From HGM04593 sp045631205 (lineage in GTDB: Bacteria > Bacteroidota > Bacteroidia > Bacteroidales > Bacteroidaceae): a stretch of DNA of 64,000 nucleotides. Where the stretch lies: the NCBI GenBank assembly GCA_045631205.1, contig JAZQUI010000026.1, forward strand, positions 47,025 to 111,024, read 5' to 3'. Each line of letters starts with the position of its first letter. Position 1 is the stretch's first letter. Below are positions 8,453-17,926 of the stretch, one piece after another. The notes beneath the pieces were generated by a model. That model worked only from the letters and a program-made list of their open reading frames with translations. It ran no database searches and was not told where the DNA came from. The position numbers and the translations under genes are program-made.

Positions 8453-10192
8453 TCAGATACCCATAGCCGCTTTCATATCCTTGATAATAGCATCGGCTTT
8501 ATCGCAAGCAGCAAGATACTCATCGCGGTTCTGCATTTTAGCCTTAGCTTCCATATAGAACTTAATCTTGGGCTCTGTACCCGAAGGACGCACCGATACC
8601 TTGTTGCCGCTCTCTGTAAAGTACTGCAACACGTTTGAAGTTTCGGGCATATCGAGGTCTGTTACATTACCATCACCATCGACAGCTTTGAGCGATTTGA
8701 AATCCTTGTAGCATACAACTTTCTCGCCGGCCATCTCCTTCAATGGGTTAGCACGGAAGTTCTCCATCATCTGACGAATCTCATCGGCACCACTCTTACC
8801 GGGCTTAACCACGTTTACGGTAATCTCCTTAGAGAAACCATACTCTACATAGATATCCATCAACATCTCGTAAAGGCTCTTGCCATTCTCTTTTGCCCAA
8901 GCAGCAACCTCGGCAATAAGGCTACAAGCCGATACAGAGTCCTTGTCGCGGCAGAAATCCTCGGCCAAGAAACCGAAGCTCTCTTCACCACCACCGATGT
9001 ACACCATCTTGCCCTCGTTGTCGCGGATCACCTTGGCAATCCACTTGAAACCGGTGTAGCAATCAAACATCTTGATATTGTTCTTCTCGGCAATGTTCTT
9101 GATAACCTCTGTTGTAACAATTGTCTTAACAACAAACTCTTTACCGGTCATCTTGCCCAACTTTGTATATTGGGTAATGATGTAGTAAAGGAATATCATA
9201 CAAGTCTGGTTACCGTTTACAATAACCCACTCACCCTTGTCATCCTTGCAAGCGATAGCAATACGGTCGGCATCGGGGTCAGAAGCCATAACAAGGTCGG
9301 CGTCGATCTTCTTTGCAAGATTTACAGCCATAGTCATAGCCTCGGCATTTTCGGGGTTGGGAGAGATAACTGTGGGGAAGTTTCCGTCTTTAACCATCTG
9401 CTCCTCAACACAATGGATATTCTCAAAACCCCAACGACGCAACGATGCAGGAATAAGCACGCGACCGCAACCGTGGATGGGAGTATAAACAATCTTCAAA
9501 TCCTTATGTTTCTTGATAACCTCGGGGTCGATAGAAAGTGTCTGTACACGCTCAAGATAAGCATTGTCAACCTCCTCACCGATTACCTCGATAAGAGCGG
9601 GGTTACCAGCAAACTTAATATCCTCAACCTTAACCTGCTCCACGTACTCAATAGTCTTTACATCGTGGGGAGCAAGCATCTGTGCACCATCATCCCAGTA
9701 AGCCTTGTAACCATTGTACTCTTTGGGATTGTGGCTGGCAGTGATATTCACACCACTCTGGCAGCCCAAATAACGGATGGCAAAAGATACCTCGGGAGTG
9801 GGACGCAAGTCCTCGAAGAGGTAAACCTTAATACCATTGGCCGAGAATATATTAGCCGAAATTTCAGCAAACAAGCGGCTATTGTTACGACAGTCGTGAC
9901 CTACAACAACCGAAATCTGCTCCAAATCCTTGAAACACTCATTAAGATAGTTGGCCAATCCCTGTGTAGCCTTACCTACCGTGTAAATGTTCATACGGTT
10001 GCTGCCGGCACCCATTATACCACGCAAGCCACCGGTACCGAACTCAAGCTCACGATAAAAAGCATCAATAAGAGGAGTCTTGTCCTCATTGTCCAACATA
10101 GCTTGAACCTCCTTGCGAGTCTCTTCATCATAAGCGGGAGAGAGCCACTCTGTAGCCTTCTCTGTAACCATTTTGATAAGTTCCAAATCCAT
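8453..10192 (-). CDS. phosphoglucomutase/phosphomannomutase (phospho-sugar mutase)
   Basis: A 579-residue alpha-D-phosphohexomutase interconverting 1- and 6-phosphate sugars, most likely glucose phosphate. All four signature loops are present: phosphoserine loop TASHNPKEYNG, metal loop DPDADR, sugar-binding loop GGGEESFG and the phosphate-binding loop RPSGTEPKIKF near the C-terminus. The length fits the large PgcA-like subgroup (about 560-580 residues) rather than GlmM or ManB. It is a single gene with a TACATTTG box at 10293-10300 giving a leader of about 100 bases. Confidence 0.94.
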   Translation of the reverse strand: MDLELIKMVTEKATEWLSPAYDEETRKEVQAMLDNEDKTPLIDAFYRELEFGTGGLRGIMGAGSNRMNIYTVGKATQGLANYLNECFKDLEQISVVVGHDCRNNSRLFAEISANIFSANGIKVYLFEDLRPTPEVSFAIRYLGCQSGVNITASHNPKEYNGYKAYWDDGAQMLAPHDVKTIEYVEQVKVEDIKFAGNPALIEVIGEEVDNAYLERVQTLSIDPEVIKKHKDLKIVYTPIHGCGRVLIPASLRRWGFENIHCVEEQMVKDGNFPTVISPNPENAEAMTMAVNLAKKIDADLVMASDPDADRIAIACKDDKGEWVIVNGNQTCMIFLYYIITQYTKLGKMTGKEFVVKTIVTTEVIKNIAEKNNIKMFDCYTGFKWIAKVIRDNEGKMVYIGGGEESFGFLAEDFCRDKDSVSACSLIAEVAAWAKENGKSLYEMLMDIYVEYGFSKEITVNVVKPGKSGADEIRQMMENFRANPLKEMAGEKVVCYKDFKSLKAVDGDGNVTDLDMPETSNVLQYFTESGNKVSVRPSGTEPKIKFYMEAKAKMQNRDEYLAACDKADAIIKDMKAAMGI

Positions 10193-10292
10193 AATTCAAA
10201 AATATTTAATTTATAATATATACATAAAACGAGCGCAACGTAAAGTTTACTCTAAAAAAACGACAAAAAAGCAAACTATTTGTCGCTAACGG

Positions 10293-10300
10293 CAAATGTA
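10293..10300 (-). promoter_or_regulatory. putative -7 box for phosphohexomutase
   Basis: TACATTTG on the minus strand matches TAnnTTTG. No clear -33 TTG is visible. The leader contains a 7-bp hairpin (CGACAAA/TTTGTCG, 10261-10285). Confidence 0.4.
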
Positions 10301-10311
10301 GTAAATAAAAT

Positions 10312-11955
10312 TTATTTTGTAGCAGGAATAAGATATTTATCACCGGTTTCCTCTACAAAACGTTTAATATAAGCCTTGGGATAGCCCGGACGCTGGGGAG
10401 GAACCGCAATACCGGTAGCCTCACGAGCAAAACGACCGTTCTTTTCAGGCTTCACAACCAAGTCGTTATACTTCACAATAATATACTCACCGAACTTCTT
10501 CCACTCGGCAAGAGCCTCTTCGGCACAATTGCACGAAAAATCCTTTATCGCAGCAACGGCATATTTGGGCGACTCCTTGAGCGCACCCACCCACTCACTT
10601 TCAAGTGCTACACTGTTATCATAAAATTTCTGCTCAAGTTCACTCTGCACACGCTTCATATCATCCACCACCAAAGAATATTTGGGATAAATCATATTCG
10701 ACACCCAGTTGAACACCCAAAACGAAGAGTCCCAAGAGAAGGTAACAGGGTCGGCTTTTTCTGCCGAGTAGCACACGGGGACACGGTCGAGACAGCAATA
10801 TACAGGTGTATAGACAATCATATTGGCATCGTCGCAACCAAACCACAGCACACCACCAATCTCTCTCGGCAAGTGAGCGCGCATCTGCGCCACAAATGTA
10901 AATGCCGACTGGAAGGTTGATATAGGACGCTCATTGAAGTACTCCTTACCCTCATACTCAAAGGTAAGGGGCGACAAGCGATAGGGCATATTATAAATGC
11001 CACCACCCAAATCACCGTCAACAGCAAATGGAGTACCCTCGAAATGGTCGCGCATAGCAACCTGGACATCCTGCAAAGTCAACTGCTTTTTAGGCTTGAA
11101 GAAAAGAGGCATAGGAGTTGCTGTAGCATCACCCGACGCCCAGGGAAGATATTCCGACATATCAGCGTCGGCATACATATTAAAGAAACTCCACGCACGA
11201 GCGTCGCACCAACGCAAGCCGCCGAAATCGGGAGGACAATAAGCCATCGCAAAGCTAAAGTCCTCATCTTTACCGTTGAAGTAACCTTTCTTTCTCGCGA
11301 ATTTTATCACATCATTCGCATACATGACATTCTCCTTATCCTTCATATCAAACTTATGTATGCGCGACTGGTTGGCGTGAGCAGAGATACAATCGTCGGG
11401 AATGCGTACGGCCACCCACACGGTACCCTTCTCGCCACCCTTGCCAATCATCTCCAAAATCCATGCCTCATTAGGGTCGGCGATAGAAAAACTCTCACCT
11501 TCGCTGTAATAACCATACTTCTGGGTAAGCGTAGTCATAACCTCAATTGCTTCGCGTGCAGTTTTTGAACGCTGGAGAGCAATATACATCAAAGAACCGT
11601 AATCAATGATACCGTTAGGATCAACAAGTTCGTGACGGCCGCCAAAAGTAGTTTCGGCAATAGCCACCTGATGCTCGTTTATATTACCAATAACATTATA
11701 GGTAACAGGAGCCTCGGGTATCTCACCAAGATATTTGCCACTATCCCAGTCGTATACAGCACGCATTGTACCGGCCGGATGCACACCCGCAGGAAAATGA
11801 GCAAGGAAACCGCTCATACCAAAACTGTCGGCACTGTAAGAGATAAAGACAGAACCGTCGGCCGATGCCTTCTTGCCCACAAGAAAGTTGGTACACGCAC
11901 CGGCGCCCGACACAAAAATCACAATTGTCGCAATTAGCGATAAAAATCTTTTCAT
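10312..11955 (-). CDS. C69 family dipeptidase, secreted
   Basis: A 547-residue peptidase of family C69 (PepD/U34 type, Ntn-hydrolase fold), cutting dipeptides. The first 20 residues are a signal peptide (MKRFLSLIATIVIFVSGAGA), directly followed by C21 of CTNFLVGKKASADGS. In this family the nucleophile cysteine becomes N-terminal after processing, so signal cleavage here would expose it. The rest aligns with the family (FGGR, YGYYSEGESFSIADP, WVAVRIPDDCISAHANQSRI). It lies 12 bases after the M23 peptidase gene, so both are probably one transcript and act in the envelope. Confidence 0.9.
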   Translation of the reverse strand: MKRFLSLIATIVIFVSGAGACTNFLVGKKASADGSVFISYSADSFGMSGFLAHFPAGVHPAGTMRAVYDWDSGKYLGEIPEAPVTYNVIGNINEHQVAIAETTFGGRHELVDPNGIIDYGSLMYIALQRSKTAREAIEVMTTLTQKYGYYSEGESFSIADPNEAWILEMIGKGGEKGTVWVAVRIPDDCISAHANQSRIHKFDMKDKENVMYANDVIKFARKKGYFNGKDEDFSFAMAYCPPDFGGLRWCDARAWSFFNMYADADMSEYLPWASGDATATPMPLFFKPKKQLTLQDVQVAMRDHFEGTPFAVDGDLGGGIYNMPYRLSPLTFEYEGKEYFNERPISTFQSAFTFVAQMRAHLPREIGGVLWFGCDDANMIVYTPVYCCLDRVPVCYSAEKADPVTFSWDSSFWVFNWVSNMIYPKYSLVVDDMKRVQSELEQKFYDNSVALESEWVGALKESPKYAVAAIKDFSCNCAEEALAEWKKFGEYIIVKYNDLVVKPEKNGRFAREATGIAVPPQRPGYPKAYIKRFVEETGDKYLIPATK

Positions 11956-11967
11956 AGCAAATCTATA

Positions 11968-13638
11968 TTAGTATTTTATTGTTTTTTCCAATATCGTTTC
12001 GTTGCCCACCTTGTCGGTAGCAACAATTTTAAGAGAATGAGTTCCGCGCGACACTTTTTCACGTTTCAGGTCACACAAAAGTGTTTTATTCTTGCTACTA
12101 TACTCAAAAAGCACATAACGGCCGTCGATATAACATTTGTATGACGCAATACCACACCCCTTGTCGCTCAGCGAGAATAGAACCTTTGCATTTTTACTCC
12201 ACACCTTCTCGTTTACAGGCTTCAATACCGGAGCAAGCGTATCTACCGCAACTGTATAACGGTCGAGAACACTCACACTTGCCGTAACCCACCCGTTGGC
12301 AACATCACCACCTGCCGAGCGTACTTCCTTGCCGACAAGTTGTTTTACATAACATTTATCGGCATAACCAGCCAAATGGGCAGGAATCTTCAAAGAGAGT
12401 TCTGCATTGTGCCACAACGGGCAACGCACACCTCCAAAACTATATACAGGAGCCAGCGAAGAACTATCAACATCAACCTGCAATTTCACATTCTCAAAAA
12501 GAGAGCCCCTTTTTATGGAGAGCACTATATCGTCGTATTCAATTTGGTTATTTATAAACCAAAAAAGTTTATGACCACCTTGCGGAACACTTGCCGGTAT
12601 TGTATCACACACACCATTAACCACAAATACACAATTGCTGGTATTACCGTGATAATCGCGAAGACGGTATTCAACCTTGTATGGCCTCTCCTCTGTAATA
12701 TTCACCCAACCGCGAGCAGCATCGGCTTTCAGCGCGCGCAACGGATTATTGCCGACCAAAAAGGAGCGCAAAAACCACCCTTTGCCCGCTGATAATCGTT
12801 CATAGTCAGCCCAGGCATTTATCAATCTGTTCTCGGCAAACGACACGCTGTCCATTCGCGATTCGAACCGCAAAGAATCGTCCACAAAAAGCTGAATTTC
12901 ATAAACTCCGTACTTATTGTGCGTACCATCCATATAATCAACCGCTTTAATACCAAAACCCACCTTGCCCCAAGCATTTAAAGTATCGGCAACAGTTCCG
13001 TTCGCAACCTTGCATACACGCGATTCTGCCGCGCCGTTAAGCACACCGAATCCTTCGCGCGGATACAAAGCAACAGCCTGCGCCACCGGAGGACGAGTGT
13101 CCGCAAGAAGCGATTTATAGAAAAGCATCGGATTATACAGTTGTTCACCATCGGCCGAACGTACCTCAAAATGCAGATGAGGCCCAAAAGAGTAGCCGCT
13201 GTTACCCGCATAAGCAAGTACATCACCACCCTTCACGCGAAGCCTGTTGGGCTCAAATGCTATATCCACGGCATAACACTCATCGCCATACTGCTTCGCA
13301 CGCACTTCGGCATCAACCTCCGATGGGAAACGGTCGAGATGCCCATACACCGTCATATAACCATTATCGTGCATCACATAAAGAGCCCTGCCGTATCCGC
13401 CATATTGCACTTTTGCGCGAGCTATATAACCATCGGCAACCGCGTAAATAGGTTTACCAACCACACCCTGCGTCTTAAAGTCAAGACCGCCATGGAAATG
13501 ATTGCTACGCAACTCGGCAAAATTTCCACTCAAATAATGAGTAAATGCAAATGGAGGCAGAAAAGAAGACTGCGCCACCGCCCATTCAGCCGACAGCAAC
13601 AGCAAAACTATATATGTATATAGACTTATCCCCTTCAT
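11968..13638 (-). CDS. M23 (LytM-type) peptidase, secreted
   Basis: A 556-residue exported protein with a signal peptide (about residues 1-22), an M23 metallopeptidase domain (about 35-185) and a long beta-rich C-terminal part. Zinc-site motifs are HFHGGLDF and HLHFEVR, with YGHLDR between them, so the site looks intact. M23 enzymes cut peptidoglycan cross-bridges or peptides; the exact substrate is unknown. The C-terminal half has Ig-like strands (VDTLAPVLKPV, KVGNETILEK). A promoter lies just upstream (13658-13687), leaving a very short leader. Confidence 0.9.
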   Translation of the reverse strand: MKGISLYTYIVLLLLSAEWAVAQSSFLPPFAFTHYLSGNFAELRSNHFHGGLDFKTQGVVGKPIYAVADGYIARAKVQYGGYGRALYVMHDNGYMTVYGHLDRFPSEVDAEVRAKQYGDECYAVDIAFEPNRLRVKGGDVLAYAGNSGYSFGPHLHFEVRSADGEQLYNPMLFYKSLLADTRPPVAQAVALYPREGFGVLNGAAESRVCKVANGTVADTLNAWGKVGFGIKAVDYMDGTHNKYGVYEIQLFVDDSLRFESRMDSVSFAENRLINAWADYERLSAGKGWFLRSFLVGNNPLRALKADAARGWVNITEERPYKVEYRLRDYHGNTSNCVFVVNGVCDTIPASVPQGGHKLFWFINNQIEYDDIVLSIKRGSLFENVKLQVDVDSSSLAPVYSFGGVRCPLWHNAELSLKIPAHLAGYADKCYVKQLVGKEVRSAGGDVANGWVTASVSVLDRYTVAVDTLAPVLKPVNEKVWSKNAKVLFSLSDKGCGIASYKCYIDGRYVLFEYSSKNKTLLCDLKREKVSRGTHSLKIVATDKVGNETILEKTIKY

Positions 13639-13657
13639 AAAAAACAGAAAATCAACG

Positions 13658-13687
13658 CGAAGATAGTAAAAAACAAGAAAAAATCAA
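13658..13687 (-). promoter_or_regulatory. promoter of the M23 peptidase/dipeptidase operon
   Basis: On the minus strand TTG (13685-13687) is followed after 19 bases by TATCTTCG (13658-13665), close to the Bacteroidota consensus. The ATG lies about 20 bases downstream of the -7 box. Confidence 0.65.
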
Positions 13688-13764
13688 CGTAAAAAACAAT
13701 AAAGAAAACTGACAAATAAAAAAGATAAAAAAAGATAAAAAATATAAATAAAATACCACACACA

Positions 13765-13798
13765 TTTTTGCATATACCACCACAATTTTGTATCTTCG
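13765..13798 (+). promoter_or_regulatory. promoter of the glycosyltransferase operon
   Basis: TTTTTG (13765-13770), a 20-base spacer and TATCTTCG (13791-13798) match the Bacteroidota -33/-7 pair. The first glycosyltransferase ATG is 28 bases after the -7 box. Confidence 0.7.
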
Positions 13799-13825
13799 CA
13801 CTACATATAAAAAGAAAGCCGTCAA

Positions 13826-14797
13826 ATGAAATTAAGCATCATAGTTCCCGTATATAAAGCAAGACGATACTTGCAGAATTGTATCGAAAGTATCTTGCTG
13901 CAAACATACACCGACTATGAACTGATTCTTGTGGACGACGGTTCTCCCGACGGATGCGGAGCCGTTTGCGACCGATACGCACAAGAGTGCGACAAAGTAA
14001 AAGTTATACACAAGAAGAATGGCGGCCTCTCTTCGGCACGCAACGCCGGCCTTGCCGTGGCAAGAGGAGAATATATCACATTCGTTGATGCCGACGACAT
14101 CATTGCATCGGGCACATATTACTACAATATGCGCATACTTCTTGCCAACCCCGATATCGACATCATAGAATACCCCATAAACAAACATTACGAAACTCCC
14201 CAAAGCGAGATAATCTCCTTTAAGCCCGAAAAAATTACCGGCAACAGCGAAATATTCCTCGACTGGATAAAACGCAAAGGCTACGACCACGCATACTCCT
14301 GCAACAAGATATATCGCGCCGACCTATTCACATTCGTACGCTTCCCCGAAGGAGAAGTGTTCGAGGACCTCTACATCACACCCATATTGATTGAGAGTTG
14401 CAACTGCATTTACTACTCAGACTGCGGTTTCTATTACTACCTCGACCACGAAAACAGCATATCGAACACCCATAATTTCAAAGGGCAGTATTTCATATAC
14501 CGCAACACTGTTACACTTTACAAAAAAGTAAAAGACGAGTATAAACTCACCGACGAAGCCAACAACCTGCTTCTGATATGCGCAAACCGTCTTACTGACC
14601 TTTACCGTTGCAGCGACGGAACAAAAGAAGAAAAACAAAAAGCAGCAGCAATGCTCGCCAACGAAAGGATAGACGCCAAGACTCTTTACAAGATGAACAT
14701 AACACCATTGCAAAAACTAAAGTTCACAACACTTGCCATCTTGGGCACTACCATTCACAGCCGCATACAAGCCTTGTTCAGCCGCAAACTTTGCTAA
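13826..14797 (+). CDS. glycosyltransferase family 2
   Basis: A 323-residue GT-A fold glycosyltransferase of family GT2, building surface or cell-wall glycans from nucleotide sugars. The N-terminus MKLSIIVPVYKARRYLQNCI, the nucleotide site VDDGSPDGCG and the metal motif FVDADD are typical. NGGLSSARNAGL is the standard acceptor-side loop. No membrane segment is seen, so it is probably a cytoplasmic or peripheral enzyme. It is the first gene of a three-gene operon; the sugar and acceptor cannot be told from sequence. Confidence 0.9.
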   Translation: MKLSIIVPVYKARRYLQNCIESILLQTYTDYELILVDDGSPDGCGAVCDRYAQECDKVKVIHKKNGGLSSARNAGLAVARGEYITFVDADDIIASGTYYYNMRILLANPDIDIIEYPINKHYETPQSEIISFKPEKITGNSEIFLDWIKRKGYDHAYSCNKIYRADLFTFVRFPEGEVFEDLYITPILIESCNCIYYSDCGFYYYLDHENSISNTHNFKGQYFIYRNTVTLYKKVKDEYKLTDEANNLLLICANRLTDLYRCSDGTKEEKQKAAAMLANERIDAKTLYKMNITPLQKLKFTTLAILGTTIHSRIQALFSRKLC

Positions 14798-14817
14798 CCC
14801 CATAAAACAACGGTAAT

Positions 14818-15825
14818 ATGTTCCTTTCCATCATAGTACCACACTACAACCTGGCACAAGAACTGCTGAAACGATGCATCGACAGCATACTTGCCCTGCA
14901 AATGCCGACCGAAGAATACGAAACTATAATCGTTGACGACGGTTCAGCAACACCACCGCTATGGATAAGAGAGACATACTCCAATACAAGCAACATAAAA
15001 CTCATAGAGTGCCCGCATGGAGGACCGGGTGCAGCACGAAACAACGGCATAAGCACAGCGCAAGGCAAATACCTTATGTTCCTTGACAGCGACGACACAT
15101 TGCACAATAGCGACGCAATGCAGCAATGCCTCGCCAAACTAAAAAAAGAGAATCCCGACATTCTGCGATATAAATACGAGGAGATTCCCACAGGACAACT
15201 CTCGGCAACCCGTTCACACCAGAAAGTACATTTCGGCAACACCATAAGCGGAGCAGCTTACATGGCAAGCAACAACCTGCCGGGCAGCAGCTGTTGCTAC
15301 TTTATAAAAAAAGATTTCATAGAGAGCAAAAATATTGGCTACTCACCCGAAATATACCACGAAGACGACGAATATACCACAAAGGCACATTTTCTCGCCA
15401 AAACACTTATTGACAGCGACGCTCTCATCTACAACTACCACATAAGGGGAAACTCCATCACGCGCAGCCAATCACCAAACGACATTGCCAAGCGAGAAGA
15501 AGACCACCTTGCTGTGATAAAAAATTTATGTCTATTCCGCGCTACAATGCTTGAGCAGAGCAATAGCATACAAAAAAGAGCACTACACCGCAAACTCACA
15601 ATGCTTGCGGCCGACTTCATCATAAAAAGCCTCAACAACGGCAAGCAACCAAAAGAGATATACGCAATTTGCCAGAACAAGCTCGCCACAGAAGCATTAT
15701 ACCCATTTATAAAACACAACTATGGAATAAAATACGACATATTCCGTAAATTGGCAAACTCCATAACAGGACTACGCATATTACGCTTTTTAATAAAAAC
15801 TCTCCAAAAACAAACCAAACAATGA
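14818..15825 (+). CDS. glycosyltransferase family 2
   Basis: A 335-residue GT2 enzyme: MFLSIIVPHYNLAQELLKRC, VDDGSATPP, GGPGAARNNG and the metal motif FLDSDD (residues about 86-91). It is related to but clearly different from the preceding gene, with a different C-terminal half, so the two probably add different residues. It starts 20 bases after the preceding stop and its stop overlaps the next start by four bases (ATGA), suggesting translational coupling. Confidence 0.88.
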   Translation: MFLSIIVPHYNLAQELLKRCIDSILALQMPTEEYETIIVDDGSATPPLWIRETYSNTSNIKLIECPHGGPGAARNNGISTAQGKYLMFLDSDDTLHNSDAMQQCLAKLKKENPDILRYKYEEIPTGQLSATRSHQKVHFGNTISGAAYMASNNLPGSSCCYFIKKDFIESKNIGYSPEIYHEDDEYTTKAHFLAKTLIDSDALIYNYHIRGNSITRSQSPNDIAKREEDHLAVIKNLCLFRATMLEQSNSIQKRALHRKLTMLAADFIIKSLNNGKQPKEIYAICQNKLATEALYPFIKHNYGIKYDIFRKLANSITGLRILRFLIKTLQKQTKQ

Positions 15826-16919
15826 AAATACTTCTCATTGGCGAATACAGCAACGTACACTGGACACTTGCCGAAGGGTTACGCTCCCTTGGACACAAAG
15901 TGTGCGTAGCAAGCAATGGCGACTTTTGGAAGAACTACAAACGCGACATATCCCTAACCCGCACCGAGGGTAAACTTGGCGGCATTGCACTACTGCTCAA
16001 AACCATTCTTACACTGCCCAAGCTACGCGGCTACGATGTGGTACAACTCATAAACCCAATGTTTCTTGAGCTGAAAGCCGAACGCCTTTTCCCTATATAC
16101 AACTATCTTCGCAAGCACAACAAGAAAGTATTCCTGTGCGCTATGGGCATGGACACATACTGGGTGGAAGGATGCACGTCCACACCATATATTTTCCATT
16201 ACTCCGATTTCAACATAGGCAACCAGCCGATAAATAACGCCTATATTGAAGAGCAAAAAAACGGATGGATAGGTACCACAAAAGCAAAATTAAACAAATA
16301 CATAGCCAACGACTGTGACGGCATAATCGCAGGCTTATACGAATATTACGCCGTTTACAAAAACGAACACGCAAAAAAACTCACATACATACCCTTTCCA
16401 ATTAAAGCGGAGCAAGAAATAAAAAAACTACACAACGGGAAAGAAAAAATAAAATTCTTTATAGGAATAAACAAGGAACGCAACATATACAAAGGCACTG
16501 ACATAATGCTGCGCGCGCTTGAACGCATAGTACATGACTACCCCAACGAGTGCGAAATACTAAAAGCCGAAAGCGTCCCATACGAAGAATACACCAAACT
16601 CACAGACAACTGCGACGTACTCCTGGACCAACTATACGGATACTCCCCCGCCATGAACGCCCTGCAAGCAATGAGCAAGGGAAAAATCACAGTAGGAGGA
16701 GCCGAAGAAGAGTGCTACGGCATTTTGAGTGAAAAAGAACTCCGCCCGATGATCAATGTCATCCCCGACGAACAAGACGTTTATGAAAAGCTCAAAAACC
16801 TCATAAAGAACAAAGAACGCATTGCCCAAATGCAAAAAGAGAGCGCAGAGTTCATAAAGCGTCACCACACACCCGAAAAAGTCGCACAAGAATATATCGA
16901 CTTTTGGAATTCAAAATAA
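15822..16919 (+). CDS. glycosyltransferase, GT-B (GT4-like)
   Basis: A 365-residue protein with a GT-B pattern: N-terminal Rossmann half starting MKILLIGEYSNVHWTLAEGL, a linker near residue 190 and a C-terminal half with CDVLLDQLYGYSPAMNALQAMSKGK, where GT4 enzymes carry their nucleotide-sugar E-x7-E region. The second motif is diverged (GGAEEECYGI). It overlaps the preceding GT2 gene by four bases. The operon looks like a small glycan-assembly set with no polymerase or flippase in view. No terminator is obvious before the convergent tRNA cluster. Confidence 0.8.
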   Translation: MKILLIGEYSNVHWTLAEGLRSLGHKVCVASNGDFWKNYKRDISLTRTEGKLGGIALLLKTILTLPKLRGYDVVQLINPMFLELKAERLFPIYNYLRKHNKKVFLCAMGMDTYWVEGCTSTPYIFHYSDFNIGNQPINNAYIEEQKNGWIGTTKAKLNKYIANDCDGIIAGLYEYYAVYKNEHAKKLTYIPFPIKAEQEIKKLHNGKEKIKFFIGINKERNIYKGTDIMLRALERIVHDYPNECEILKAESVPYEEYTKLTDNCDVLLDQLYGYSPAMNALQAMSKGKITVGGAEEECYGILSEKELRPMINVIPDEQDVYEKLKNLIKNKERIAQMQKESAEFIKRHHTPEKVAQEYIDFWNSK

Positions 16920-16966
16920 CCACCTATAAACAAAAAAACAAGACTGCTAATGCAATCTTGTTCAAG

Positions 16967-17039
16967 AGCGGAAAACGAGGCTCGAACTCGCGACCCCAAC
17001 CTTGGCAAGGTTGTGCTCTACCAACTGAGCTATTTCCGC
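16967..17039 (-). tRNA. tRNA-Gly(GCC), copy 1
   Basis: A 73-base cloverleaf starting GCGGAAATAGCTCAGTTGGT with anticodon loop CTTGCCAA (GCC), T-arm GTTCGAGCC and matching acceptor TTTCCGC. The CCA end is not encoded. It is identical over its length to copies at 17493-17565 and 17674-17746, and is last in the cluster by transcription direction. Confidence 0.96.
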
Positions 17040-17060
17040 ATTTCGTTTCTCAAAATGAAC

Positions 17061-17125
17061 GATTTTCTGCCGCGCTCGGCATAAGAATAAATTCTTCCAC
17101 TCTCACCGGCAACGAAAATTCCGCA
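17061..17125. repeat. tRNA-Gly upstream spacer repeat, copy A
   Basis: A 65-base stretch nearly identical to 17581-17645 (shared blocks GCTCGGCATAAGAATAAA and GGCAACGAAAATTCCGCA). Each copy lies just upstream of a tRNA-Gly gene, so spacer and tRNA were duplicated as one unit. Confidence 0.85.
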
Positions 17126-17268
17126 TTTTACAATCACCTTGCCAAGGTTAAAACCTTATCTTTTTGCGGCAAGGTCAAAAAAAAAAAAAAAATCAACGCA
17201 GCGTTAGAATAAATCTATCTACTGTGTTGTTTTCTTTTTAAACTCAAATATTGAAAAACTTTTTAGAG

Positions 17269-17352
17269 TGAAGAAGATGAGACTCGAACTCACACGACCC
17301 AACGGTCACTACCCCCTCAAAGTAGCGCGTCTACCAATTCCGCCACTTCTCC
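17269..17352 (-). tRNA. tRNA-Leu(GAG)
   Basis: An 84-base class II tRNA with a long variable arm. It begins GGAGAAGTGGCGGAATTGGT; the anticodon loop TTGAGGG sits between CTACT and GGTAG, giving anticodon GAG (reads CUC/CUU). The acceptor GGAGAAG pairs with CTTCTTC with one G-U pair. No CCA is encoded. Confidence 0.95.
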
Positions 17353-17381
17353 ATTCTTAAACAAATTCAGCGCAGCACCGG

Positions 17382-17462
17382 TGCCCAGAACAGGACTCGA
17401 ACCTGCACGTCTCTCAACACTCGCACCTGAAACGAGCGCGTCTACCATTCCGCCACCTGGGC
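17382..17462 (-). tRNA. tRNA-Leu(CAG)
   Basis: An 81-base class II tRNA beginning GCCCAGGTGGCGGAATGGT; anticodon loop TTCAGGT between CTCGT and GCGAG gives anticodon CAG (reads CUG). The acceptor is GCCCAGG with TCTGGGC. A full CCA is not encoded. Confidence 0.95.
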
Positions 17463-17492
17463 TTCAACACGCACGGGTACGCTTATTAAAAG

Positions 17493-17565
17493 AGCGGAAA
17501 ACGAGGCTCGAACTCGCGACCCCAACCTTGGCAAGGTTGTGCTCTACCAACTGAGCTATTTCCGC
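17493..17565 (-). tRNA. tRNA-Gly(GCC), copy 2
   Basis: Same 73-base gene as the copy at 16967-17039, anticodon GCC, no encoded CCA. It lies between tRNA-Leu(CAG) and the third glycine tRNA. Confidence 0.96.
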
Positions 17566-17580
17566 ATATTCTAAATGCAA

Positions 17581-17645
17581 GATTTTCTGTTGTGCTCGGC
17601 ATAAGAATAAACTCTTTTGCTCTCGCGGGCAACGAAAATTCCGCA
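17581..17645. repeat. tRNA-Gly upstream spacer repeat, copy B
   Basis: Second copy of the 65-base spacer at 17061-17125, differing at about ten positions. Confidence 0.85.
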
Positions 17646-17673
17646 ATTTGTTTTTCAATATTTCAAAGATTTG

Positions 17674-17746
17674 AGCGGAAAACGAGGCTCGAACTCGCGA
17701 CCCCAACCTTGGCAAGGTTGTGCTCTACCAACTGAGCTATTTCCGC
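17674..17746 (-). tRNA. tRNA-Gly(GCC), copy 3 (promoter-proximal)
   Basis: Third identical tRNA-Gly(GCC). It is the first gene transcribed from the promoter at 17802-17833. The order of transcription is Gly, Gly, Leu(CAG), Leu(GAG), Gly. Confidence 0.96.
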
Positions 17747-17801
17747 AGGTCTTTTGTGCTTTATCTCTCAACGCTGTTAGCGTGCTTCCTTCAAGCGAGT
17801 G

Positions 17802-17833
17802 CAAAGGTATGTTTTTTTTCTTATATACAAAAA
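17802..17833 (-). promoter_or_regulatory. promoter of the tRNA cluster
   Basis: On the minus strand TTTTTG (17828-17833), an 18-base spacer and TACCTTTG (17802-17809) match the Bacteroidota promoter consensus. The first tRNA starts about 55 bases downstream. Confidence 0.7.
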
Positions 17834-17926
17834 TTTTTCGGGACTTTTTTCAAAAAAAACTTCATTTTTTCTCTCGCACACCCTCAAAACGCACTTACAG
17901 ATAGACAAAAGTTCCTATTTTACCCA

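Noticed and set aside
9170..10216. 348-codon plus-strand ORF
   Set aside because: Antisense shadow of the phosphohexomutase gene, which has all four family motifs.
16904..17212. Plus-strand ORF containing GSNSRPQPWQGCALPTELFP
   Set aside because: It is the reverse complement of tRNA-Gly read as protein; the same peptide appears at 17617-17904 over another tRNA copy.
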